Below, piece after piece: positions 43,537-51,931 of a stretch of 64,000 nt of DNA. Origin of the DNA: Paenibacillus oceani (lineage in GTDB: Bacteria > Bacillota > Bacilli > Paenibacillales > NBRC-103111); NCBI RefSeq assembly GCF_014705615.1, contig NZ_JACXJA010000016.1, positions 124,001 through 188,000 on the forward strand, read 5' to 3'. Numbering within the stretch: position 1 is the stretch's first letter; every line of letters starts with the position of its first letter. Below the pieces are notes generated by a model. It was not told the DNA's origin. It did not search any database and saw only the letters and a program-made list of their open reading frames with translations. The translations under genes and the position numbers were made by a program.

Positions 43537-45027
43537 ATGGTGGAGAGTCAAGGTACTAAAAAAGATAGAGAAGGAACCTTTGGCAGCAGAAGTAATTTTA
43601 TTGTAGTTTTGGTTATGATTCTGGGCGTGTTTGTCGCCATTTTGAACGAGACGCTGCTTAATGTGGCCTTGTCCAAAATTATGGCCGATATCGGCGTTTT
43701 GCCCAGTAAGGCCCAATGGCTGACGACCGGATATTTGCTGGTGATCGGGGTGCTGATCCCGGTGACGGCGTATTTGATTCAGAGATTTACGACAAGGAGT
43801 TTGTTTCTGACCGCTATGGGGCTGTTTACGGCGGGGACGTTCGTCGCTGCGGTCGCTCCCGGATTTGAAGCGCTTTTGGCCGGGAGAATCTTGCAGGCGG
43901 CGGGGACGGGGCTGTTGTTCCCTTTGCTGACCAATGTCGTATTCGCTACAGTCCCTATCGAGAAAAGAGGCTCGGCCATGGGGATGATCGGGATCGTGAT
44001 TACGTTCGCTCCTGCAATCGGGCCGACTTTGTCCGGCATCATCGTCGAGCATTTCAGCTGGCGGCTGCTCTTTTACAGCGTGCTTCCTGTCGCTCTGTTC
44101 GTCATCGCCTTCGCTTACGTGAAGCTACGCAACGTGACGGAGACGACGAATCCGAAAGTCGACCTATTGTCGCTTCTGCTGTCGACGCTCGGGTTCGGAG
44201 GACTGGTGTACGGGTTCAGCAGCGCAGGAGAAGGGCACGGCGGATGGACCAGCAGCAAGGTTTACGTGCCGATCGGAATCGGAGTTGTTTCGCTGGTGTT
44301 ATTTACATGGAGACAGTTGACGCTGACGCAGCCGCTGCTTGACCTTAGAACGTTTAAGTACAACGTGTTCCGGATGTCGACGCTGATTATGATTATCGTC
44401 ATGATGGCGATGTTCTCGGCGATGATGCTTTTGCCGATTTATTTGCAGAACGCCTTGAGCTACAGTCCGCTTGAAGCCGGGCTGATCATGCTGCCGGGCG
44501 GAGTCGTGATGGGGATCATGTCGCCGGTCACGGGAAAGCTGTTCGACAAGTTTGGCGCCAAGTGGCTGGCTGTGGTCGGGCTGGGGCTGATCGCCGCTTC
44601 GTTATGGCAGTTCGCGTTTCTTTCGGTGTCCACACCGTATTTCACGATCATGATCTTTAATACGTTGCTGATGCTCGGAATCTCGATGCTGATGATGCCG
44701 GTTATGACCAATGCCTTGAACGAACTTCCTTCCAGGCTGTATCCTCACGGAACGGCCATTATCAGCACGCTCCAGCAAGTGGCCGGAGCCGTAGGGACCG
44801 CGCTGCTCGTCACGATTATGACGAACGGGTCCAAGCGTTATTTGGAACAACTCGGCGGCTCTGCGGACGATAGGGAGATGCAAATTCTTGCCATGATGGC
44901 GGGAATGAAAAGCGCCTTTCTGCTCGCCTTCGCTCTGGTCGCGGTCGCATGGGCGGTATCGTTTATGCTCAAACGGTCAGTTCCGCCGGAAGGGGAGCTG
45001 GAAGGCAGCAGGGCAACGGTTCACTAG
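43537..45027 (+). CDS. MFS transporter, DHA2 (14-TM, EmrB/QacA) drug efflux family
   Basis: This 496-residue inner-membrane proton antiporter has 14 predicted hydrophobic segments. Motif A-like VLIPVTAYLIQRFTTRSLFL and antiporter motif C GIVITFAPAIGPTLSGIIVE are clear, as is the N-terminal LNETLLNVALSKIM of this family. ATG 43537 behind GAGAGGAG is preferred to the ATG nine codons upstream. A nested inverted repeat upstream suggests drug-responsive repression, though no regulator gene is adjacent. Confidence 0.93.
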   Translation: MVESQGTKKDREGTFGSRSNFIVVLVMILGVFVAILNETLLNVALSKIMADIGVLPSKAQWLTTGYLLVIGVLIPVTAYLIQRFTTRSLFLTAMGLFTAGTFVAAVAPGFEALLAGRILQAAGTGLLFPLLTNVVFATVPIEKRGSAMGMIGIVITFAPAIGPTLSGIIVEHFSWRLLFYSVLPVALFVIAFAYVKLRNVTETTNPKVDLLSLLLSTLGFGGLVYGFSSAGEGHGGWTSSKVYVPIGIGVVSLVLFTWRQLTLTQPLLDLRTFKYNVFRMSTLIMIIVMMAMFSAMMLLPIYLQNALSYSPLEAGLIMLPGGVVMGIMSPVTGKLFDKFGAKWLAVVGLGLIAASLWQFAFLSVSTPYFTIMIFNTLLMLGISMLMMPVMTNALNELPSRLYPHGTAIISTLQQVAGAVGTALLVTIMTNGSKRYLEQLGGSADDREMQILAMMAGMKSAFLLAFALVAVAWAVSFMLKRSVPPEGELEGSRATVH

Positions 45028-45091
45028 TCGCCGAAGCGGCGGACTGTTGGCGGTTGAGAGGCGCTCTGAATATCAAAAGCTCTGTTTCTAT

Positions 45092-45313
45092 CTATTTATT
45101 AGGTTTGCCCGGTTTTGGGACCATTTTCGGCTTGGCCACTAACGTCATTTTCTTATTGTCGATATAGTCGATTTCATAGTCGCCGAGCTGGCGGATCAGG
45201 GACAAGACGGCGGGCGGAAAATTGGCTGCCTGAACATCCAGCGCATCTTCCAGCTCGTTGTACCAGCCGAGCATATTTTTATGGATCGTGACGAATTTCG
45301 CTTTATTTTTCAT
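45092..45313 (-). CDS. small hypothetical protein
   Basis: This 73-residue protein has a basic, proline-rich tail (KPKMVPKPGKPNK) and no membrane segment. AGAGGGG on the minus strand precedes the ATG by six bases. It is convergent with the MFS gene. Family not recognised; probably a conserved small Paenibacillaceae protein. Confidence 0.6.
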   Translation of the reverse strand: MKNKAKFVTIHKNMLGWYNELEDALDVQAANFPPAVLSLIRQLGDYEIDYIDNKKMTLVAKPKMVPKPGKPNK

Positions 45314-45493
45314 AGCGTACCCCTCTGTTCTAGTTTTTCTATATCCTATGCGCCGCCACAGTAATAGGGATGGACTAATAGAGGTAGAAACCGAAAAAGA
45401 TTCGAAACGGAACCCCCGTTTGTTAATCCTGACCGAATCGTTGATAATAACTTTAACGCGGTTATTACACCATATAGAAATGAGCGATCAACG

Positions 45494-46234
45494 GTGCAAA
45501 AACGATGGGTTGGCGAGGTCACGCATATTACGAGATATCCGGTCAAATCGATGGCGGGAGAGTCTTTAACCCGGACGGCTGTAGCGGCTTACGGGTTGTA
45601 CGGGGACAGGAGCCATGCTCTCGTCGATCCCGCGAAGCAAGGCTGGGAGCGTTATATTACCGCCAGACAAATTCCCCGGCTGCTCGGCTACAGGCCGACA
45701 TTTCTCGAACAAAGCACGGAGGGGGAATTTCCGCAGTTGCAAATCGCTTCTCCGGATGGGCGGACATTCGGGTGGGACGAGCAGTTGTTAAGCGAGCTCG
45801 GCAGCCTCTCGAACCGGACGATGACGATGATCCGGCACCAGCCGGACAGTGTCGATCTGCTGGCCGTGGATACGGGGGCGATTCTTCTGATTACCGACCG
45901 GTCTTTGCGGAAGCTGGAGCGTCTGACGGGCCGGGAGATCGATCCGCGCCGGTTTCGCGCCAATATCGTCGTTTCCCTGCACGAGGATGCCACAGAGGAC
46001 GAGACCGGTTGGATCGGAAAGGAACTTTCCATAGGCGGCTGCCGGCTCCAGATCGAAGAGCCGTGCGAGCGATGCTCTGTCATTACGTTAGATCCGGATA
46101 CCTACGAGCGAGATGTGAAGATTCTGAAGCAAGTCAACGAACAGATGAATCTGATCTTCGGCGTATATGCTTCGGTAACGGCGGTCGGCGACGTAGGCGT
46201 GGGAGACCGGGTGTATGTAGGGGAGCAAGGATAG
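45494..46234 (+). CDS. MOSC domain-containing protein
   Basis: This 246-residue protein has a MOSC N-terminal beta-barrel (VGEVTHITRYPVKSMAGESL at residues 5-24) and a MOSC domain with the conserved Cys in EEPCERCSVITLDPDT, equivalent to the molybdenum-cofactor ligand of mARC/YcbX proteins. A molybdenum-dependent N-reduction or sulfur-transfer role is likely. The GTG start lacks a strong SD and could be placed slightly differently. Confidence 0.88.
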   Translation: MQKRWVGEVTHITRYPVKSMAGESLTRTAVAAYGLYGDRSHALVDPAKQGWERYITARQIPRLLGYRPTFLEQSTEGEFPQLQIASPDGRTFGWDEQLLSELGSLSNRTMTMIRHQPDSVDLLAVDTGAILLITDRSLRKLERLTGREIDPRRFRANIVVSLHEDATEDETGWIGKELSIGGCRLQIEEPCERCSVITLDPDTYERDVKILKQVNEQMNLIFGVYASVTAVGDVGVGDRVYVGEQG

Positions 46235-46285
46235 ATTTGATCAGATGGCCAATTAAAAGAATGGAAACTTATGATCAATTATTCC

Positions 46286-46315
46286 TTGACAGGAATATTC
46301 CTTAAAGGGTATATT
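46286..46315 (+). promoter_or_regulatory. promoter with a palindrome in its spacer before the VOC gene
   Basis: TTGACA (46286-46291) lies 18 bases from TATATT (46310-46315). The perfect 12-bp palindrome AGGAATATTCCT (46291-46302) follows the -35 directly, as a repressor site would. Confidence 0.65.
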
Positions 46316-46442
46316 TGAAACGTAACCTACAGCGGATAAGAAAAGCTGCTACGACTAGAGGAACCAAAAACGGCTGGCCAAGCGGCTCAACCTTATAGCC
46401 CGTAACAAAGCCGGCTCGACAAATTATCGATGAGGTGATCGT

Positions 46443-46859
46443 ATGGCAGTTAGAGCGAATCAAATTTTTGTTAATTTACCGGTTAAAGATTTGAACCAAA
46501 CGATCGAGTTTTTTACAAAAGTCGGGTTTGAGTTTAATCCGGAATATACGGACGAGAATGCAGCATGTATGATCGTCAGCGACCATATTTTCGTGATGCT
46601 GCTGGTCGAAGAGTTTTTCAAAAATTTCACTAAAAAAGAGATCGCGGATGCAACGAAAACGACGGAAGTTATCGTGGCGCTGTCTGCAGACAGCAAAGAG
46701 CAAGTGAATGAGATCGTAAACCGTGCGCTCGCAGCCGGCGGTACAGTATCCAATGAACCTATGGATCAAGGCTTCATGTACGGATGGAGCTTCCAGGATA
46801 TTAACGGCCATCTGTGGGAACTGATGTATATGGATATGAGCGGAGGCGGCCAAGCTTAA
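46443..46859 (+). CDS. VOC superfamily (glyoxalase/bleomycin-resistance-like) protein
   Basis: This 138-residue protein has two beta-alpha-beta-beta-beta modules: VNLPVKDLNQTIEFFTKVGF at the start and SFQDINGHLWELMYMDM at the end, where the terminal Glu is the usual metal ligand. It is close to the YdeN/PhnB-like lactoylglutathione-lyase-related proteins. Substrate unknown. GAGGTGATC precedes the ATG. It is monocistronic with its own promoter and terminator. Confidence 0.92.
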   Translation: MAVRANQIFVNLPVKDLNQTIEFFTKVGFEFNPEYTDENAACMIVSDHIFVMLLVEEFFKNFTKKEIADATKTTEVIVALSADSKEQVNEIVNRALAAGGTVSNEPMDQGFMYGWSFQDINGHLWELMYMDMSGGGQA

Positions 46860-46900
46860 ATCCGCGGCAGAACGAGCTTGTTGGGTATGAAAGCGAAGAC

Positions 46901-46926
46901 GGGCCTCCTCAAGCGGGAGGCTTTTC
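46901..46926 (+). terminator. Rho-independent terminator after the VOC gene
   Basis: GCCTCC-TCAAGC-GGGAGGC is followed by TTTTC. Confidence 0.88.
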
Positions 46927-46955
46927 GCATACGGGGAGATCGAAAGGAGTTCATA

Positions 46956-47165
46956 GTGGGCGCATATGTGTATTCGGGAATCGTATGGGGGCTGCTTCTG
47001 ATCGCGGGCGTGCTGCTCATCGCCGCATCCCGGACGAATCGGAAAGATAAGAACAGCGGCATTTTAAGATGGACGGGGTATGGACTTCTTCTCTGTACTC
47101 TTGGGCTGATTGTCCTGGAAATCTATGCTGGTTTCGAGGAAGCGTCGCATCGGATCGGTCATTAA
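46956..47165 (+). CDS. small two-TM membrane protein
   Basis: This 69-residue protein starts at GTG 46956, six bases after AAAGGAG; a longer frame from 46878 runs through the terminator and is unlikely. There are two hydrophobic helices (residues ~6-24 and ~40-58) around a basic loop RTNRKDKNSG. Function unknown. Confidence 0.65.
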   Translation: MGAYVYSGIVWGLLLIAGVLLIAASRTNRKDKNSGILRWTGYGLLLCTLGLIVLEIYAGFEEASHRIGH

Positions 47166-47237
47166 ACGCCGAGCGCGAGCCGTTTATTCATTTCGCTAAG
47201 ATGATATGAAAGAAAAAGGGTATGGGTAGCAGATCGG

Positions 47238-47269
47238 AAGTCCGATTCTGGATAGAGCGGGCTTTTTTT
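47238..47269 (+). terminator. Rho-independent terminator
   Basis: AAGTCCG pairs with CGGGCTT (one G-U pair) across a 13-base loop, followed by a T-run. A TTGACA at 47360 may belong to the promoter of the next gene. Confidence 0.75.
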
Positions 47270-47517
47270 GCATTCGAAGCTGACGGGTTTCTCTGCCGGA
47301 TTTATCGGCCTGCGACCGGAACGGGACGTTTTCCGTCCTTTCTAAGTATAATGAAAATGTTGACATTTCGTTTTTAGGCAACTAAGCTTAATTGAAAATT
47401 AATACGATTTTTTTGGGGAATTTTTTGGGGTTATCCGTAATACATGATAGAATTTCCTTCCTACTATTAGTTCATCTTATATATTTATATAGTAAAGAAT
47501 TTTTGAGGGGTGCCGAA

Positions 47518-49389
47518 GTGGAATTTATCCAATTAATTTGTCCAAATTGTAACGGGAAAATTGAAAATAAAAAAGGGCAAACGTTCAAATGTCCTTTTTG
47601 TGAGACGGAACTATTATTAAAAGAGAATAAAGTCTATTATGTGGACCAAACGATTCATAATTATTACGGGACGCCTCCTGCATCCGCTCCTGTGACAACA
47701 AACCCGGCGAAACGTGCAAAAACGGCAGGTCTTGTGTCGCTCGTGCTCCTTTGTGCCATGGTTGGATATTTCTTTTTGATCGGCAATCCAGTTAAAGACA
47801 GCGGTACTGTCAAATCGCCGCCTGTACGAACGATGCCGGAAAGCGAAGTGCTCCTGTTCTTTTTAAAAGATATTTTCAACAAAGGCACAGCGATGCCGAC
47901 GGAAGAAGAAATTGAGCGAATCCGTTATTTGTCCGCAGACCATTCTGAAGATCAGTGGCATTTCGTTTACAGCTTCGACGATCCGTTTACGAATAAGCAA
48001 GCTGAAAAAATCAACTATGTGATTTCAGACAAAATATTGAATACTCAAAAAATCGAACAAAAAGACTTTGAGGCGTTTAGCGGACTAACGGCGTTAAATC
48101 TGATGGGGGAATACGAGATCTCCAAAAATCAGGACGTCAGTTTTCGGCATATGGAACAATTAAAAAGCTATGAAGGCGGCTTTAACGAATCGTTCCAGGT
48201 GTTCGCCCAATATTTTGCCGATAAAGCCAAGGTCGTAGAACTCTCCGTACAAATCCGGAACAACGCTGAACTGGCCTTACTGCTGGAGTTTCCGAATTTG
48301 CAGTCGCTTGACATTTCCTATGTCGATAAGTCTGTTACGGACTTCCATCTGCTGAATCAGCTGAAGCTAAAGTCATTATCATTTCGTACGATCAACGATA
48401 TAAAATGGTTGTCTTCCTTAACCGGCTTGGAGTCCTTAGGCATCTATTATAGTGATGCAACCGACTTTAGTTCTTTGTATTCACTGAGTCAATTACAAGA
48501 GTTGAGGTTTGAGGCAGTAAAAAATTTAAAAACGATTGATTTTGTACAAAACATGCCTAACCTGCAAGTGCTGGAGATCGATCGGGCCGATCTTGCGAGC
48601 TTAGAACGGCTAAGAAATAAGTTATCCTTGACGAAGCTGCGAGTAGCGTACCTCTCTCCATTAGGTTCTGTTGAATTTGTGAACAGTTTAACTTCTCTGA
48701 CGGAATTGTCGATAACGGGTTATCATGGAGCGGTCTCCTCATTCACACTGCCTAATTTAAAGAAAGCCGAAGTATCCGGTTCGATCTTGAAAAAGCTGAC
48801 GGCGCCTGCCTTGCAATCTTTAAAGGTTAACATTGGCAGCGTAGATCTACATGGGGCAGATGTCGTGAAATACCCGCAGCTGGAGCAGCTTTCACTGATT
48901 GATGGAAGTTTTGAAGATATCCGTTCCCTGGATCGTCTGCCCAGTCTGCAATCCTTATATGTAGAAGATATGAGTTTTTATGATGAAACGAGTGCGTTAT
49001 TCCAATTGCAGCATATCAAAACGTTGACCTGTAAGGATTGCAGTTTCCAGCTCCGCAGCCAAGATCCGTTCTCAAATGATACGCTCGAACATTTAATTTT
49101 GACCAAGACGTGGTTTCAAATAGGCAACGAACGAGTGAGTGAAATGGATAAGGTGATGCCTTATTTTGCAAATGTGACAGCCTTACGTTCATTTTCCATG
49201 CAGGACAGCTCGCTGCAATCGCTGGATTTCATGAACAAGTGGCAGCATATGGAGGTGCTTCATTTGGAAAATAACGCGATTTCCAATGTGGAGCCTCTGG
49301 TGAAACTTCCAAATCTGAAAAAGTTGTATATGGAAGGCAATCCGGTACAAAACAAGTCTGTTCTGGATAAGAGAATTTTAGTTTATTGA
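47518..49389 (+). CDS. zinc-ribbon, membrane-anchored leucine-rich-repeat protein
   Basis: This 623-residue protein starts at GTG 47518 with GAGGGG upstream. An N-terminal zinc ribbon (CPNC...CPFC, residues ~9-33) is followed by one membrane helix (TAGLVSLVLLCAMVGYFFLI) and a large domain of leucine-rich repeats (for example LTGLESLGIYYSDATDFSSL and MEVLHLENNAISNVEPLVKL). The layout suggests a cytoplasmic zinc ribbon and an outside LRR domain. The gene is clearly more AT-rich than its neighbours, including AT-rich upstream DNA, which points to horizontal acquisition. Function unknown. Confidence 0.82.
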   Translation: MEFIQLICPNCNGKIENKKGQTFKCPFCETELLLKENKVYYVDQTIHNYYGTPPASAPVTTNPAKRAKTAGLVSLVLLCAMVGYFFLIGNPVKDSGTVKSPPVRTMPESEVLLFFLKDIFNKGTAMPTEEEIERIRYLSADHSEDQWHFVYSFDDPFTNKQAEKINYVISDKILNTQKIEQKDFEAFSGLTALNLMGEYEISKNQDVSFRHMEQLKSYEGGFNESFQVFAQYFADKAKVVELSVQIRNNAELALLLEFPNLQSLDISYVDKSVTDFHLLNQLKLKSLSFRTINDIKWLSSLTGLESLGIYYSDATDFSSLYSLSQLQELRFEAVKNLKTIDFVQNMPNLQVLEIDRADLASLERLRNKLSLTKLRVAYLSPLGSVEFVNSLTSLTELSITGYHGAVSSFTLPNLKKAEVSGSILKKLTAPALQSLKVNIGSVDLHGADVVKYPQLEQLSLIDGSFEDIRSLDRLPSLQSLYVEDMSFYDETSALFQLQHIKTLTCKDCSFQLRSQDPFSNDTLEHLILTKTWFQIGNERVSEMDKVMPYFANVTALRSFSMQDSSLQSLDFMNKWQHMEVLHLENNAISNVEPLVKLPNLKKLYMEGNPVQNKSVLDKRILVY

Positions 49390-49636
49390 TAAAAAAGGTC
49401 GGTTGTCCAGCTCCCTATAGGATAGACAGGTAACACGGTCTGTCGCATAGGGAGTTTTATTTGCTGCGGAAACGATTGTATCAAATCCCTCACGGAAGCC
49501 GCACAGGGGAACAGCGTCTCCATGCCCGGTCCATATTCCGTAGATAGTAGGCAGGACTTGAAAAGGACGGTGCGAATTGATAAGATTTTGGTGACGTCCA
49601 AAATCCAATTCAATCAGGCAGGGAGCAGGAATAGCG

Positions 49637-51016
49637 ATGAATTCAAAGCCGAGCCGACGCACTTTCAGAGACCGTATGAACGAAATGATCGCCACGCTGC
49701 GCCGCGATATCGAGTCGGGCGTTTATGCGCCCGGCTCTTTTTTGCCTTCGGAAGAACGACTTGCCGAGCAGTTCGAAGTGAGCTACAAATCGGTGGCCAA
49801 AGCACTTGATCAGCTGGCGGCCGAAGGGTTGCTGGTCAAAATACGCCGGGTGGGCAGCAAGGTCGTCAAAAAGGAGACGGTTCATTTCGGGTTTCACGAT
49901 ACGATGTACCGGGACGTCGACCTGGCCTCGCTGCTTGCCTTGTTTCACCAGGAGCATCCGCATATCGAGATCCGTCCGGTCGCCATCTCGCAAAACTATG
50001 CTTCGGATACGATCGACGATCTGATGACATCCGGCCGGTTCGACGTCATGATGACCAATCATATTTACTACCAGCACGCCCGGGAGCGCAATCGGCTGAA
50101 CGTGCTGGAGCCGGTGTGCCTTGCGGACGACACGTATCCGTTTCTTCGCGAGGAGCTGCTTGTCGACGGCGTCAGCTACGCTTTGCCGCTTGTATTTTCA
50201 CCGGTCATCCTCGCCTATAATCCGGAGCATTTCCGGGAGGCGGGGCTCCCGGAGCCGGACAGCGGATGGACGTGGGAACGGATGCTGGAGGCTGCCGCGC
50301 AGTTGACGAAGCCAGAAGGAAGATATGGATTTGCCGCCAGCTTCCTGGCCGGCAACAACCGCTGGCCGGCGATCTGGATGCAGCTTGCCTCCGATCCGCT
50401 GCATTCATCCGGCTGGCGGCTGGAGGCGGAGGAACTTGCCGCGGCCCTGACGTACAGCTGCGGCTTGATGAAAGCAGACGGAGTCGTTCCGAGTTTTCTC
50501 GACGTTTCGACGATGCAGTCCCTGTTCGCCGAAGGCAAGCTGTCGATGCTGATGACGACTTACTTTTTGCTGAACGGCTTGGGCGACAAGATTCCGTACG
50601 ATATAGCGCCATTGCCTTACGTAACGAAACCGCGGACCATGCTGCTGTGGATCGGACTGGCCATTTACCGCAAGACGGCGGTGCCGGAGGCGGCCCGCAC
50701 GTTCGTTGAGTTTATGTCGTCTCCCGAGGCGCAAGCGGTCATCCGCCGCAATACGCTCAGCATCCCGGGCTCCGCCGTCGCGGCCGGCGCGTCGGAGCCG
50801 AAGGTGCACAAGCCGGAACGGTACAATTTGTACCGGGAAATTATTCCGACCTACCGGAGCCATCGGCAATACGGGCTGAGCCACGAGACGATCGAAGCGG
50901 TGCGCGAGCTGCTGCCGCTGCTGTACTCCGGCTTGATCGGAGCTGCGGAGCTGCGCGTCCGGCTGGCGGAGCTGCTGGATCAGCAGGAGGCCGGGCGGAT
51001 CGCTTCCGGCGGTTAA
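49637..51016 (+). CDS. GntR-type DNA-binding domain fused to a solute-binding-protein domain
   Basis: This 459-residue protein has no signal peptide. Residues 1-75 are a GntR winged helix (RDIESGVYAPGSFLPSEERL, EQFEVSYKSVAKALDQLAAE). Residues ~80-455 are a family-1 sugar-binding SBP fold (SLLALFHQEHPHIEIRPVAI, VILAYNPEHFREAGLPEPDS, PEAARTFVEFMSSPEAQAVI). It should be a cytoplasmic one-component sensor in which an SBP-like domain reads a (poly)sugar ligand, by analogy with LacI proteins. It lies upstream of the 2-hydroxyacid dehydrogenase, SBP and heparinase-like genes and probably regulates them. Confidence 0.88.
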   Translation: MNSKPSRRTFRDRMNEMIATLRRDIESGVYAPGSFLPSEERLAEQFEVSYKSVAKALDQLAAEGLLVKIRRVGSKVVKKETVHFGFHDTMYRDVDLASLLALFHQEHPHIEIRPVAISQNYASDTIDDLMTSGRFDVMMTNHIYYQHARERNRLNVLEPVCLADDTYPFLREELLVDGVSYALPLVFSPVILAYNPEHFREAGLPEPDSGWTWERMLEAAAQLTKPEGRYGFAASFLAGNNRWPAIWMQLASDPLHSSGWRLEAEELAAALTYSCGLMKADGVVPSFLDVSTMQSLFAEGKLSMLMTTYFLLNGLGDKIPYDIAPLPYVTKPRTMLLWIGLAIYRKTAVPEAARTFVEFMSSPEAQAVIRRNTLSIPGSAVAAGASEPKVHKPERYNLYREIIPTYRSHRQYGLSHETIEAVRELLPLLYSGLIGAAELRVRLAELLDQQEAGRIASGG

Positions 51017-51053
51017 GGCACTTCGGCACGGTGCGGCTGCCAGTCCAATAACA

Positions 51054-51272
51054 AAAGGGTACATCCCCCGCCAGTTGGTTGGAATAAGAGCGGTTTGAAG
51101 CTTTTATTTTGTGCGAACCCGTGTGGATGGAGGAATTAAGAGCGGTTTGGGCTGTTAAAATCGGCAAAAAGGGTGCAACCCCCACCAGTTGGTTGGAATA
51201 AGAGGTACAAACCACCTTTATTTCGTTTGTTTTATGGATAATGAGGAAAATAAAGGGTTAAAAGACACTTAT
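51054..51272 (+). repeat. interspersed repeat copy D (full form with partial internal duplication)
   Basis: It contains GGAATAAGAGCGGTTTGAAG, AATTAAGAGCGGTTTGGGC, the central inverted AATAAGAGGTACAAACCACC and the right end AATAAAGGG...GACACTTATC. Its first 35 bases (AAAAGGGTACATCCCCCGCC then AGTTGGTTGGAATAAG) duplicate the internal segment before the central module. Confidence 0.85.
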
Positions 51273-51624
51273 CTTGCTCAAAGTCCGCGTGCGTGACGAA
51301 TGTTGGCTATCTGCACGAACACGGCGTATCTACATGGGACGAATGGGCTGATGAGAACGGCGATTTGGGGCCGGTGTGCGGCAAGCAGCGGCGCGAATCG
51401 GGAGGACCAAGCTGCTCGCAAAAATGAGGTGACCGGTTTCGCTTATTGGAGTCGGGTTGCCCCCGTAACACCTCATCAACGAGCGGCTGGAGCCAAAATA
51501 CCCGTTCCCTCCACGCACAAACGTAGGGGGTTGCTCGCCAAAGGACCGTCCGATGGTTTACAGATCCCAGAAAAAGTCATGGTTTTTTCAGGGAGTGCGA
51601 ATTATTAAGTTTGATCTTCAACGA
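51273..51624 (+). other. non-coding block after repeat D, related to the block after repeat E
   Basis: Segments CCCGTTCCCTCCACGCAC (from 51502) and GGACCGTCCG (from 51544) have counterparts in the same order after copy E. No gene was recognised. Confidence 0.45.
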
Positions 51625-51668
51625 GAGACCGTTTAATGCCAGTTCACAGGCTAAAAACGGTCTTTTTG
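51625..51668 (+). terminator. Rho-independent terminator with no coding gene before it
   Basis: AGACCGTTT pairs with AAACGGTCT and is followed by TTTT. It may end an RNA that begins within or before repeat D. Confidence 0.75.
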
Positions 51669-51799
51669 CATCTTAGAAAAAAGCCAAGAGGGCTGTTCTG
51701 TTCAGTGGCCGCGAGCTTTTTGGACGGTTTTTTGGCGTGCATTTGTGCAGCCGGACGCGCAATTGAAATCAAAAAAAGCGACGAATGAAAATCCGATGG

Positions 51800-51851
51800 T
51801 TGACATTGCTGCGGGAAGGATTATAATTTGTTATGTAGATAGTATGTAGAT
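51800..51851 (+). promoter_or_regulatory. SigA promoter with direct-repeat operator before the dehydrogenase gene
   Basis: TTGACA (51800-51805) lies 16 bases from TATAAT (51822-51827). Just downstream TATGTAGAT occurs twice (51832-51840, 51843-51851), one helical turn apart. An imperfect inverted copy lies near 51896-51907. Confidence 0.75.
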
Positions 51852-51931
51852 GTTTATTTTTGAATTATTGTAGCTTGTTAATGTATTCTGCGTATCTTCT
51901 ACATATCTAAAAAGAATGGAGGACGAGAAGC

